64,000 nt of DNA, from NCBI GenBank assembly GCA_028641055.1, contig CM054057.1, positions 324,762,941 to 324,826,940 on the forward strand. Direction: 5' to 3'. A program made the translations under genes and the position numbers. The notes below the pieces were generated by a model that was not told the origin of the DNA, searched no databases, and saw only the letters and a list, made by a program, of their open reading frames with translations. The stretch comes from Alopecurus myosuroides. Lineage: Eukaryota > Streptophyta > Magnoliopsida > Poales > Poaceae. Shown here one piece after another: positions 9,701 through 21,360 of the stretch. Every line of letters begins with the position of its first letter. The stretch's first letter is position 1.

Positions 9701-11164
9701 GCTAGCTTGACAGCCAGCCCAACTCTTGAGGACAAGATTCGTTCTGAACAACTTCGTGATAATGAAATCAAGAAGATGGTAGAGCAAATCAAAGAGGGCA
9801 GTGATAAGTTCAAGTCCTTCTCAATTGATGACAAGGGAACTGTGTTCTTCGAAGGACGCATTGCAGTTCCTCAGATTCAAAGTCTCAAGGATATCATTCT
9901 CAAGGAGGCTCATGAAACTCCTCTATCCATTCACCCTGGAAGTACAAAGATGTACCAGGATCTCAAGACTCTGTATTGGTGGCCTGGCATGAAACGTGAA
10001 ATTGCTCAATACGTTTCTGAATGCGACGTTTGTCAACGTGTTAAGGCAGTCCATCAAAAAACAGCAGGTCTACTCCAACCTCTGAAAATTCCTGAGTGGA
10101 AGTGGGACATGATTGAAATGGACTTCGTTACTGGGTTTCCAAAGTCCAGGAAGGGCAACGATGCAATCTTCGTTGTTATTGATCGTCTCACTAAGGTTGC
10201 TCACTTCTATGCTGTAAAGGAAACTATCTCAGCTAGCCAGTTAGCAGAGCTCTACACAGCAAAGGTTGTTCCTCTTCATGGTGTTCCATTGGAAATAAGC
10301 TCAGACCGTGGAAGTATCTTCACTTCTCATTTCTGGAAGAGTTTTCAAGAAGCATTGGGCACCAAACTTCTGTTCAGCACAGCTTACCACCCTCAGTCTC
10401 AGGGGCAAGTCGTAAGAGTCAATCAGATTCTCGAGGATATGCTCAGAGCATGTGGTCTCTCCTTTGGCATGAAATGGGAGGATTGCCTTCCATATGCTGA
10501 ATTCTCCTACAACAACAGCTACCAGGCAAGCCTAGGCATGGCACCATTTGAGGCACTGTATGGTCGCAGATGCAGGAGTCCAATCAATTGGTCTGGAGTT
10601 GGTGAACGTTCACTCTTAGGCCCTGACATTGTTAAGGAAGCCGAGGAGAAAGTTCGTATCATTCGTGACAATCTCAGGATTGCTCAGTCTCGTCAGAAGA
10701 GCTATTATGATAGCAAGCACAGGGATATGGTCTATGCACCTGGTGATAAGGCATATCTCCGTGTAACTCCCCTCAGAGGCACTCATCGTTTTGGTGTGAA
10801 AGGAAAGCTTGCACCAAGATACATTGGCCCTTTCAACATCCTCTCAAGACGTGCAGAGAATGCTTATCGTCTTGAACTTCCAGAAAAACTATCCAAAGTG
10901 CACGATGTGTTCCACGTGTCACAACTCAAGAAGTGTTTCAAAGATCCAGATCGTGCAGTTGATCATGATTCCATTGAACTGCAAGATGATCTATCTTATG
11001 AGGAGCACCCTATTCGTATTCTCGATGAGACCGAACGTAAGACTCGCAACAAGAGCACCAAGTTCTTGAAAGTCCAATGGTCGCATCATTCCGATAAAGA
11101 GGCAACGTGGGAGACCGAAGAGGATCTTCGCAAGAAGTATCCGGACCTGTTCATTTCTCAGTAG
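6776..11164 (+). pseudogene. gag-pol: gag-pol polyprotein of E1, almost open
   Basis: Polyprotein frame starting at ATG 6776, just after TTTCTGTTCAG. Order: Pro-rich N-terminus; gag core ([21 protein letters not shown]); CCHC zinc knuckle from residue 290 ([14 protein letters not shown]); aspartic protease DTGA at residue 373; RT with YLDD at 8825-8836; RNase H ([13 protein letters not shown]); integrase with HHCC finger (about 9910-10050) and catalytic Asp at 10121 and 10304; GPY/F-type motif; and a chromodomain-like C-terminus ([15 protein letters not shown]). One extra base near 8702 puts the frame into a TGA at 8723. A missing base near 8744 returns it to the original frame, so the rest (8780-11164) is open in the same frame. 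The integrase glutamate is replaced by Val (10412-10414). Confidence 0.92.
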
Positions 11165-11188
11165 GGAATCTCGGGGCGCGATTCCTTC

Positions 11189-11197
11189 AAGGGGGGG
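11189..11197 (+). promoter_or_regulatory. Polypurine tract of E1
   Basis: AAGGGGGGG a few bases upstream of the 3' LTR, the primer site for plus-strand DNA synthesis. The same context (ATTCCTTCAAGGGGGGGCG) precedes the 3' LTR of B. Confidence 0.8.
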
Positions 11198-12028
11198 CGT
11201 TTTGTAACATCCAAGTATGAAAACACCCTAGTTGTTTTACTTCTTTGTTTAATTGATGCAATGCATCATGGCATCATCCTCATTTTATTTCTGTTGCATT
11301 GTTTTCATAATGAATCAAACCTTGTTTTCACACTTGTCTGTTACAATCTTTTCAAACCAAGAGTTGCAAAACAAAACCTTTCATTGTTTTCCCAAATAAA
11401 TCAAGCAATGATCACTTTCTCAATTGTTGGTTTAATCAAATCAATTAATTTGAATCATCAACTCCAAATCATTTTTTTTCCAATTCAAACCAACCCTTAA
11501 AATTCAGTACCTTTTTAAAACCATAACAACTCACCAAACCATTGCCCCTTTAAATCATTCCAAAAACCCTAGGGGTGACCCTATTCGAATGCATGTTTTC
11601 TTAATGTTTTATTAATACTAAAATTCCTCTAATTTGGTTTCAAATACCAACCCCATTTTAAATTACTACTTTTTGAAATCCAATCTTACAATATGGTTTC
11701 TAATTACTTAAAAAGCTTAACTAAATTTTTCTGAAATTTTTCTTAACCAAAACCTTAACAAATTATTCCAAAAACTGTTTCAGCAAAAAAAATAAAAGCA
11801 GAAAAATAAAAAGCAGCTAAACTACAGCGCGCGCAGCGGATAAGCAGCCCAGCCCGCTAAGCCTACCCCCGCGCGCGACCCAGCCCGCTTTTCCCCTAGC
11901 TTACCGCTTCGCTGCGCCAAGATTCGTGCCGCCCTTCTATTTCTCCTTCGTCGCCCCGTACGGCAGAGAATTGGGCGGAGCCACCGCAACCCCGTGCGCC
12001 TCCGGCGGCAGTCCAAGCTCCTGGCGCC

Positions 12029-12035
12029 TATAAAA
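12029..12035 (+). promoter_or_regulatory. TATA box in E1 3' LTR
   Basis: TATAAAA in the same context as at 1560, followed by a C-to-T difference. It could drive read-out transcription into element G. Confidence 0.55.
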
Positions 12036-12727
12036 TGAGCCTAGGGCCTGCGCCACCTAACCCTAACCCTAGGAGACTAGTTCCCCTCGACCGCCGCCGT
12101 TCTTCTCCCTCTCGCTGGCCGGATTCGTTCCTGTTCTGCACCACCCGGCGGCGATCTCTGAACCCTTGCACGGCGTCGACGCCATGGCTAGCCACCACCC
12201 TACCTGAGCTGCGGAATCGTTTCACCAATCTCCCTTCTCCCCTTTGGACACCAGAAGCATCACGGGTAACCCTCAGATCGACGCCGCGTTTCTTCTCCCT
12301 CTCCGGCCACCGCGCCACGTTTTCTGAATCCGTCGCTCGCACCGCTGTTGCAGGGGTCTTCGTCCTCGATCGTTTGCTGCAACTGCACCGTCTCTTCTTC
12401 CTCTACGCAGCGGACACCAGAGGGAGCCAGGAGTACATCCACGTCGACGGCGCCGTCTACTTCCTCGCCGCGGCCACCTGTCGTCACCGTGCGTCACCTT
12501 CCGCCTCCGCTTCGAATTACTCCGGTGGTGAGCACCACTTCCTTCCCTCTCCCTTCTGCTGCATCTCCCTTGTACTCGTGCACGTCCTACGATTCCAAAT
12601 CGAGCACCGTAGCGTCGTTTCCCGCCGGCGAGCACCGCGTCTGTCCGCCGCGCAAGAGTTTCGTCAGGAAGTTCAGTTATGTTCGAACTGAACCTTAACC
12701 TGAAACCAACCCCTCTACTGTCAAAGA

Positions 12728-12803
12728 CTGAAGCGTACCGCAGTGGTACTGAACTTGTGCGCGCAGCTCGTGGTTGCGGGTTCGATGCCCCGCAAGCCCA
12801 ACC
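12728..12803 (+). other. tRNA-like module in E1 3' LTR
   Basis: Copy of the module at 2259-2334. A-box, B-box (12779-12789) and T-arm-like stem are unchanged. The only nearby difference is a G-to-T just after it. Confidence 0.55.
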
Positions 12804-15800
12804 TTTTTTGTGGAATTTCTTCCACTGCACTGGCCCACTGTCATAGACCCCGTGGCCACGCCAGTGCTTGCGCAGTGCCACGCTGTCACTGGCCCACTGC
12901 ACAGTGGCAGTGGATAGCGTGAGGCTGAGTAACAAAAGAATTTCTGCGCAATTCAAAAATTCCAAAATCTCTTTTAATAAACAGAATTAAAACCAAACTT
13001 TGAAATTCAATAACTTTTATTATATGAATCCAATAAATACAAACTTTATATGTTTATTGCTCCAAATTTCATAATCTTTCCAAATAACTTATTTGTGTTC
13101 TGTTTTGAGTTTTCAAAATACTTTTAAATTTCAAATTTGAATAGTTCAAATGCAAATTGAAATAATTCATAACTAATTCATACTGTTTTCAAATAATTCA
13201 AATAAAATATGTTTTTCACACCTTTTTGAATGTTCTATTCAAATATAAAACTTGTTTCATTGGTTGAATAATTTAAATTGCCTAAACAATTTAAACCTTG
13301 TTTAATTCAATTAAATTTGATAAAATCATAACTTGATTAATATAAAATATTTTTGAACATGCAAATTATGTTTTCAAACCACCAAAGTGTGAACTTTTCA
13401 AATGTGAATTTGAATTTATGGTTTGAACAAATAAAATTCAATTAATATTTAAGCTTGTTTTAAATTCAATTAAAACTTGTTTAATATTGTTTAATTCATA
13501 ATTAAATAATCCTAAGTCCAATTTCAAAATGTGAAACATGTAATTCAACTAAAATTTGATGTTCTTTTCAAATATAAAACTTGTAAATTGTTTTGCACAC
13601 TTTAAATTGGTGAAAACAATAATTGTATGTGTGGCATGTTTAAGTAACCAAAATTTTCCAAACTTAATAAGTAATTTCTAAACTTGTTTTATTCCTTTTC
13701 CTTTGCACCTATTATTGTTATTTGTTGTTATCTTGTCATCATCATCATGCATGCATCATGATAACAACTATCACCTAATAAATAATTGTAAATCATTTGT
13801 TCCACTTATTTCAATGGATCCTTCTCCATATGCAACCCTTGCATATGGGTCCATTTAATTTGTGCTATCATGTTAGTCAGTTTATTTTGCTGCACTATTA
13901 ACTTGTCATGCATCATATTGATTGTGCACCATGCCATGGCAATGATTGTTTACATTCCTGTTTGGTTTGTTTGCTTCTTCTCGGTTAGACGACGACTACG
14001 TTGAGACCGACGATCCTTACGACACCACTACCCAGGACCTAGCTCAGTACCCGGCTGTTGAGCTTCCAGGCAAGTTATCACTCACATGAATCATCGAGTT
14101 CCTTTCCACACTTGTTGTCGATACTATCCTTTTGTCTACTATTGCTAGCCCTATGTATCGTTGCTTGTTCTCCGAACCTATCACATGATACCCTGAACCA
14201 ATGATACTGCCTCACCTCCATACCTACAGCCTTTGTTTGTGCCTTAGTATTATCTAGCATGCTTAGGGTTGCTTTTACTCGAGTCTGTTGTCGGTTACTG
14301 CTGTTACTATCATATTATTTGTACCGGGGTCTCGATGTTAATCAATCAATCCTATTAATTGCTAATGGTAATAATAATTTGATGATAAGGCACCGGCAGG
14401 AGGCCCATGAGAGGTTTTGGAGCCTGCTAGTGTCGACCCTAATAGGAAAAGGGTCTTGTCTACTGATCCATGATGAGCGCACTACCCGCATGTGGGAAGC
14501 GAGTATGGGCGCCCCCCTCAACTTGACCTGATTCGCATCTCGTCCAAATCATCTCATTTAGTTCGTGCTTTCTATTTGTCGCATGCATGTTTTTGCGAGC
14601 CCAGCGCAGGGTGGAACTTTCGTAGTCGGCATATAGGGGGACACGTTCTTAGAGTGCTATGAGGGTCCATTTTCTTCTGGGCTCGATTAGCCGTGCGCCC
14701 AAGGTGCTTTGGGCTTGATGCGGAGAATGGTTGGTTGTGTAGAGTACCCCGCTTGGTGGGAGGCATCCCATCTGGCGGGTTATTCTTGCGTGTACGGCCA
14801 AATTGGTGCAACCCTGCAGGGATAATCTTCTCGAGAAGCCGTATTTTCCGCGGTTATGGATTACTTGGTGAAAGTACTGGCTAACAAGTACTCAGGACAA
14901 CTTCAACATAATGATCAATCATGTTTCACCCAATGATTAATAACTTGACTAGTAATAGGTTATTCACACAAATAACTTGATTCATCTTAATCCAACTGCG
15001 TGAGTTATCCTCGGATTGCTTCTTTGGATAAGGGGCGAGATCCAGGATGGGTTTGGTTGAAGTTATCTTTCAGTTGGTTACAATCCTCGATCTTATCTTT
15101 TCTGTTAGCCGGAAATTGTAGTTATCTTCTGTAGTTGGTTAGAGCAGCCAGCAGCAACTTTCATATCACCCCTTTCTTCCGTTGATCCCAAGCATCAATG
15201 CTTGTGATGACGGGTAACTCTTTGATGAACTGTGGGTCTTGCTTGCCAGTACTTGGATGTACTGACCCCGTTGGGGCTGTGGTTTACGCAGAGTACGACT
15301 ACGGCTACGATGACCACCAGGATGGCTACTTTGTGGAGTTCGACGAGACTGCAGACGAGTAGTTAGCTGGACCAGGGCTGGATCCAGGACCTACGTGGAT
15401 GGGCTTCGTCTTATTTATTTTCTTAGGCTTCTTAAGCCTGTTGGATTTGTCTGTACCCAGACACCTTTGATTGCTTCCGCTGTTGTAATGGATGTTATGT
15501 TGGGACATGTGTCCTCTGGATGATTGTATTTGCTATTTCTGCCTTAGTGAAGGCCAGTTGCAACTTTATTTCTATCTTTTGTGCCGTAGAGATAAGTTGT
15601 GATAATCATTCGTTCAAAGCTGTCGACGTACAGTGCGTGCTTGTTATGAAGTACGTCGACAGTAGTGCCTGTGACTCCTAATGGATAGTTTACATCGACG
15701 GTGGAATAGTAGGGCTTGTGTTGTCGCGCATAAGCGCAGGCCTACCAGGAAGCTGGGACGTGGGAGCAGTTATGCCCCATAATCCAAGCACCTACTATCC

Positions 15801-15841
15801 AGTTCGTACGATGAGTATCCCTTAGAAGCCAGGGTGCGACA

Positions 15842-16905
15842 GTCACTCGGTTGCAAAACACGTGCCCCCAACCGAGATCCCGGCTTGCACCATTGCCGAG
15901 TAACCGTCATTGTATCTGTTCTGCCGTGCAGCACCAGGTTCGGGAACCAGGTTGACCACATGGGCAGCCATACGTGGCTGAACAACAGCTCCGGCACCGG
16001 GTTGAGGCTGAACTGGGTTGGCAGCCGGGTGCCGAGATGGACCATCTTGGTTGCCTCCTTGCCCCTCTTGATGAACTCGGGCAGCATTGTGGCCACCACC
16101 TTGCGTAATGTGTTCTTGACCGGGCTGTCGCTCTACAGCGGGCTGTTTTCCAGCGACAGCCGGGTCGTACACTTGGATCTTTTTGTGCTTCCCGGAGTTC
16201 ACACTCCGAGATCTCCCACCACCGGGAAGAGGTGAGGAGGCGTGGCCTCCGGATTTTTCCCCATGCGAATGAACAACATGAGAGGAACCAGCTCCCGGAT
16301 TCACCTTTCGGAAGGCCTCATTCTGCCTGCCAGCTTCAAGAACAAGCTCATTAAGCCGGTCCTGCTGCCTAATGCGAGCTTCACGGGTTAGATGTGGCAA
16401 CTCGGCATCAACTGCCACTGCCGCCCTAAGAGTTTTAGCAGGAGTACTCTACTGGGGCGTATCATGTGAAGTGAAGTTAACAGATTTACTAGCAGTTCTA
16501 CCATCTCTTGCCAACTCGGCACCTAGGTTGCGGCGAATGATTCCTATCTGGCTAGGGTTCTTTGCAACAGGAGTAAGACCATGAGCCCTATTGTACTCAT
16601 GCTGGTCGAGATCGAACTCTTTCCTGATTTTTGCCATCTCGGTGGCCTCCTCCAGGAAGGCCTAGCGCTCCTCCTCGAGGTGCTCACGCAACACAGCCGG
16701 ATCCGCATCCGCTGCTAGGGGCTTGCTCAGCTTCGATGATGTTGGCGAAGGGAGCGTTTGATGCAGAAGGACCCTTGTAGCTCGGCATGTTCTCGGGCGT
16801 CTCCATTGGCTTGTGACACAGCCGAGCCGACTCATCAGCAGCATTGGGCACACCAGTCTTGCTCTTCTCGGCTGCAGGAGCCGGTCCAGTCATCATCACC
16901 TCCAC
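15842..16905 (-). pseudogene. gag: gag, N-terminal part, of element G
   Basis: Minus-strand coding sequence from a probable ATG at 16905 (MEVMMTGPAPAAEKSK) to the E1 insertion point. It is interrupted by a stop and frame change near 16660, after HLEEER. Recognisable segments are FLEEATEMAKIRKEFDLDQ, REARIRQQDRLNELVLEAG and a His/Gly/Pro-rich stretch. The N-terminal low-complexity and coiled-coil-like region is typical of Tat-type Gag. The core continues at 1-733. Confidence 0.7.
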
Positions 16906-17217
16906 GCTGCCCGCAGAGCCACCGATAGGCTACCCGCGGACGGTGAGAACGAAAGGAGGGTCAGCAGCAACGAGCACCACCTCGGGGTACGGATGATGGT
17001 GGTGGCGACGTACACGAAGTGCACGCCGAAGCTGATGACGGAGCCGCCTGCGGGAACGGGCCTGCCGCAGAAATCGCCCGCGTTGTCGGTGACGAAGTCG
17101 AAGGAGCCGAATCGGTGGACAAGGCCACATAACACGCGCTCCCCCGAACAAGGAAGAGGTCCCGTCTGGATAGAAACCCCAGCCAGCGCCGCTGCTGGCC
17201 CCATGGTGGGCGCCAAC
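16906..17217 (-). promoter_or_regulatory. Leader and PBS of element G
   Basis: On the minus strand the 5' LTR is followed by GTTGGCGCCCACCATGGGGCC. A TGGCGCC-type PBS is used by Tat/Athila-group Gypsy elements. The remaining 280 bp to the gag start are a GC-rich leader. Open frames of about 130 codons here run in several frames and look like composition artefacts. Confidence 0.7.
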
Positions 17218-18078
17218 TGTCGTGGATGTGTAAAGACAGATGCCATAGGATGGCTCAAGTTTGGGGCCGATGGACACTGTGGATATCCGGGGAGGGATCG
17301 CATGCCTAGCTGGCGCGCTCACTACACTGCAAACAACAAGATCTACCCAGGTTCGGGGCCCTCGTGTGGAGGTAACACCCCTACTCCTGCCTCTCTCTGT
17401 GTATATGTGGTAACCGAGTACAAGAACTCCTCAAGCTCAAGGAGCTAAAGGAAGATGGAGCACTAATGCTATCTCTCTCTACTCAAACTAGCAGCACCTC
17501 TCTCGGAATATCAGCTATCAAAGAATCGACCCTCACGCAGGAGGGGAGAGACCACCTTATATAGTGGTGGCCACCAACTAATAGTACAAAGTAGGTGACT
17601 ACACACTGTGGACCACCGCACACCTCCGCTTCTCCGCTAACAGTCGTCGAAAGTCTCCGCTGTCTGGTCACTGACATGTCTTGTCCCCCTTGTCAGAGAC
17701 AGGACGTGGCCTCGCCCATACATCACACTGTACCCGCGTATGCATACGCATCATCACGCCTGGTAAGTTGAACCGCACGCCTATACTCTCCCTGGATATA
17801 CGGGATCTCCTCAATGGCTCCATTGACTTTCCCTCCGAGTAGAGCAGGATCCAAGCCTATCCGGACTTACCAAGAGTTACTCGGTCAGTCCGGAGAATAC
17901 TCATATCTCCACCGTGGCTTCTTGTACTTTCCTACCGAGTAGCTCCAACTCGGTAGCCAAGCTGTTTAGTGTCTTTCTATCCGGCATGTACCAAGTCGGT
18001 ACGTCCCAACTCGGTAAGCAGTACCTCAAACACCTTTTCTTACAATCCTTACCCCTACTTGGGGGTAGCCCCCCGACA
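17218..18078 (-). repeat. 5' LTR of element G
   Basis: 861 bp bounded on the plus strand by TGTCGTGGATG and CCCCCCGACA. The end at 17218 is fixed by the adjacent PBS. The other end is inferred from the TG/CA rule and the change of sequence character. It contains repeated ACTCGGT/ACCGAGT motifs and a TATATAAG on the minus strand at 17556-17563. Confidence 0.7.
17556..17563 (-). promoter_or_regulatory. TATA box of element G LTR
   Basis: TATATAAG on the minus strand, upstream of the leader in the direction of gag transcription. It is a good TATA match in the expected orientation. Confidence 0.55.
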
Positions 18079-20400
18079 AACTCGAAAGCTATACGTTTTT
18101 CTCAAGCATAGAGACAACATAGCAAAGTGATATTTCGCTTGTCCTTAAGAGTGGGGCAAAACAATAATTTTAGAGGAAGACTAGAACAAACAATAACAAA
18201 TCATGAATCAATTAATGTTTCTGGGACAAATGCACATTAAAATCAGAATGGCAACCATGATCTCTCAATTGTGCATAAAGTTGGAAGATGGTGACTCAAC
18301 ATAAAAGTAAAAGATAGGCCCTTCGCAGAGGGAAGCAGGGATCACTCATGTGCTAGAGCTTTTATTTTGTTAAACAGAGGTATTGAAAACATTTTTAGAG
18401 AGGTGTATGCTTATGTCAACAAATTGTAAACATAAAATACAGTTTGTCACAAGCCAACTAGACTTCACAAGAGCGGCTCCCATAGAAGGACGCATCTGGG
18501 TAGAAGGTCATCCCTCTTTCTCTTTTGTTTACACAATTATGCTTTGACTGATAAATTAGGGGCAAAAATAGTGAAGAGAATTTGTTGTATTACTTTGGGG
18601 CTGGGCACCCCGCCGCCAGCTCTTCTAGCAATTGGATAAGCGGATGAAGCCACTAGTCCAGTGTGTGAAAGTCCAATCAACAAGTGAGATAAAGATTCTC
18701 TATTTACGTCCTCATGAGCTAAAACAGGAGCACAAAATAGGAAATTTTTTGAAGGTTTTAAAGGTAACACATGAGAAATTAACTTTGGAGTGGCAGTTAA
18801 ATACCACATGTAGGTAGGTATGGTGGACACATTTGGCAAACTTTGGTTTTTGGGAGTTGGATGCACGGGTAGATCTCATACTCAGTACAGGTGGAGGCTA
18901 GCAAAAGACCGGGAGCGACAAATCAAGAGAGCAATAATGGCCATAATCATGCATAGCGAAAAAAACATCATTAATCAAATCATAATTGGTACTACAAGTT
19001 CAAAAACTAAATGACCATAGAGGCTATAAGTGAGTTGTTTGTAGTCATAAACATGGTGTGAGCATGCGACAAGTCAACCAAATAAGGCATTCAAAGGAGA
19101 ACACCACAAATTTATGCTTCAAAATGACAAGAACAACTCATGATTGTTTCTAAGGCACATTAAACACTCTCAGCTATTTGAGACATATCATGCTACAAAA
19201 ATAACCACTAGGATTTATAATTAAAATAACATCTAGCATGACATGAAATAGTCTAGCCATAGTCTATATAAGCTTCTAATTGCACCGTTATAAGCACGAA
19301 AATTGTACTACTGCTTTCTAACACCCATCATTTCATAATAAACAAAAACTCTCCAAGAGATACAACAAACAAGAGAGTACTATCACAACTCTACTAAAAC
19401 TAACAACTCTGAATAAGAGATACGAGAAAAACAAGAGATAAACATGAATTTTGCAGCAACTAGAAGAAAAACTAAGAATACGAGCATAACGAGTATTTAA
19501 ACGAAAATGCGGAGCGTGTCTGTCTCACACAGAAAGAATGCTAGGTTCCAACTATATTATTGCAGCAAGGAAAAAAACAAATGAAAACAAAATAAAATAA
19601 ATAGACGCTCCAAGTAAACTTCATATGGTGTGACCGAATAAAAATATAGTTTCACTAGAAGTGACCTGATAAATTGTTGATGAAGAAGGGGATGCCTTGG
19701 GCATCCCCAAGCTTAGATGCCTTAGTATTCTTATAATTTGCGGGGAGGAACAACGGGGGCATCCCTAAGATTTGACCTTGCACTCTCTTGATCACATTAT
19801 ATCACCCTCTTCTCTTGACCCTTGAAAACTTCCTTCACAACACACTCAAAAAGTAATTCGCATTAGAGGGTTAGTGCAACAATAAAAAAATCCATGGGTT
19901 CTGCATGGGCACAAGTGCTATTGATACTTTTAAACATTAGCTACAGCCACTGATGTTTTGTGAAGCAAAGAAATCCACTTGACATCGTAAAAGAGGAAAT
20001 GCAAGCAAAATGGCAGAATCTTCCAAAAGCAGAATAGTCTGTAAAGACACATTTTTTCGGGGCACTTATGTTGCTCAGATCAAAAAACATAAAGGACAAA
20101 AAAGTTTCGGAATTAGCCGAGGAAGAAGCACAGATTTTTTCAGGTCATTCTGATCTTTGTGGATTTTATACGATTTTGTACGGTGGACAGCGTAAATCTG
20201 TTTCATGCGCAGAAATCCAAAACCAACTCCAACTTTCGCTAGAAACTTTACTTGGCACAACTAAAACATGAAAATAAAGATACAAAGGAGTTTATACAGA
20301 AGTATACAACCCATTGACTCAAAGAAAACAGAGAAAAACAAAGCAAAAATAAAACCATGGGTTATCTCTCAAGAAGTGCTTTTCTTTAACGCCTTTTAGC
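18079..20400 (-). other. Non-coding internal region of the Athila-like element
   Basis: About 2.3 kb of A/T-rich sequence without a credible gene. The longest open frame on the minus strand (18537-18866) has no recognisable domain. It contains the phrase GATGCCTTGGGCATCCCCAAG, with an imperfect inverted repeat around GGCATCCC, and a second CATCCC phrase 50 bp on. This is probably decayed pol or the non-coding part of a non-autonomous family member. Confidence 0.5.
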
Positions 20401-20419
20401 TAGGCTCAGAAAAATGGAA

Positions 20420-21142
20420 TCAAGTGTTTTCAAGTGAAGAAGCATCCAAATCAATAATTTCCTCCAAAACACCACTTGTAGCAATGGGTACCTTAGACAC
20501 CCCTGAAGATGATTCAACATGCAAATCACTTTTAATTTCACTTAAAGTTTTATTAATTTTAAGCACATTAAGGGATTTTGGTTTAGGCACCTTGAGGACA
20601 TACATAATTTTTTTTCTCTTTTCCCATAGAAGGTTTCTCCCTCTTAAACTTAAGAGAAGAAAATGTTGAGCTTAAAGTTTCCATAGCCTCCTCTAATTTA
20701 CCAATCCTCATATTTTGACCATCATGGATATTGCTAGCTTCTAAAATAGTAATTATCTTGTTGATACTTACTATTGATTCATTAACTTTGCTAGCATTGT
20801 CAAGGAAATTTGGAAAATTTCTCTCCATAGAGTTTAGCTTTTTATTAACATCATCTAAAGTGATCTCAGTTTTAACAACCTTGGTAGGTGATGTTCCAAC
20901 TAAACTTTCACTTAATTACAGGCTTCCAAAGCAGGAGTTCCCAGAAAATTACCACCTGTAAGAGTGTCTAGAACATACCTAGACCAGCTAGTAATGCCAA
21001 CATAAAAATTCCTAAGAAGGATTAAAGTGTAATATTTCTTAGTGCATCTATGACGAGCATCACTTATTCTATACCAAGCATCTTTCAAACTTTCTCCCCC
21101 TTGTTGTTTAAAAGAACGAACCTCAACTTCTGGAACAATCAT
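20420..21142 (-). pseudogene. gag: gag remnant of the Athila-like element
   Basis: Three minus-strand frames carry successive parts of an Athila Gag. 20912-21142 holds VRSFKQQGGESLKDAWYRIS and YVLDTLTGGNFLGTPALEACN. 20583-20828 holds FLDNASKVNESI and RIGKLEEAMETLSSTFSSLK. 20420-20605 is Ser-rich. Stops and shifts separate them. This Gag normally forms the particle and binds RNA; here it cannot be translated as one protein. Confidence 0.75.
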
Positions 21143-21228
21143 TTTAGCAAGATTAAAAACAGGATAAAAGCAACAACTAGAATAAGAACTATTTTTTGTG
21201 TTTTTGATAAAGAGAAGAAAACAAGACA

Positions 21229-21248
21229 AAATAAAATAAAATAAAATA
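21229..21248 (+). repeat. (AAAAT)n microsatellite
   Basis: Four tandem AAAAT units in the leader of the Athila-like element, between PBS and gag. Confidence 0.7.
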
Positions 21249-21310
21249 AGCAAAACTAAAACAAAGTAAAGAGACTGGAAGTGAGATACTCTCCTTGCAG
21301 AAGTTCGCTT

Positions 21311-21330
21311 CCTCCTCGGCAATGGCTCCA
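21311..21330 (-). promoter_or_regulatory. PBS of the Athila-like element
   Basis: The minus strand reads TGGAGCCATTGCCGAGGAGG. This is a mutated form of the TGGCGCCGTTGCCGGGGA-type PBS common in Athila elements and placed as expected next to the 5' LTR. Confidence 0.65.
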
Positions 21331-21360
21331 GAAAAGCTTGATGGAGTGTAGACACACGCT

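Larger units (their letters stand above)
734..15841 (+). mobile_element. E1: near-complete Tekay/Del-type chromovirus (Gypsy) LTR retrotransposon
   Basis: A 15.1-kb plus-strand element bounded by TGTAACATCC and GGGTGCGACA and flanked by the target duplication GTCAC (729-733 and 15842-15846). It has two 4,639-bp LTRs, an initiator-Met PBS, an extra ORF, gag-pol and a polypurine tract. Domain order (gag, PR, RT, RH, IN, chromodomain-like tail) and very long LTRs match the Tekay/Del chromovirus lineage. By eye the two LTRs differ at about 30 sites (about 0.65 percent). At the commonly used grass rate of 1.3e-8 per site per year this implies roughly 0.25 million years. Coding damage is limited to a short out-of-frame patch in RT and one integrase active-site change. 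Confidence 0.93.
11203..15841 (+). repeat. 3' LTR of E1
   Basis: 4,639 bp, the same length as the 5' LTR and with the same internal parts shifted by 10,469 bp: TATA box 12029-12035, tRNA-like module 12728-12803, acidic segments 13989-14069 and 15292-15362, conserved block 14382-14909. I counted about 30 single-base differences by eye and no large indel. Its last base is followed by the GTCAC target duplication. Confidence 0.93.
1..18078 (-). mobile_element. Element G: Gypsy LTR retrotransposon (Tat/Retand-type gag), 5' part, interrupted by E1
   Basis: Minus-strand LTR element. Its 5' LTR is at 17218-18078, its PBS just left of that, and its gag at 15842-16905 and 1-733. The remainder (protease, pol, 3' LTR) lies left of the window. 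The gag is split at 733/15842 by E1, whose 5-bp target duplication GTCAC is intact on both sides, so E1 is the younger insertion. The PBS sequence beginning TGGCGCCCACC is usual for Tat-type Gypsy elements and differs from the initiator-Met PBS of the other elements here. The flank right of the LTR (AACTC from 18079) enters Athila-like sequence, so G probably inserted into that element. The matching left duplication is outside the window. Confidence 0.8.

Noticed and set aside
18537..18866. 109-codon minus-strand ORF
   Set aside because: No domain and in a decayed internal region of the Athila-like element.
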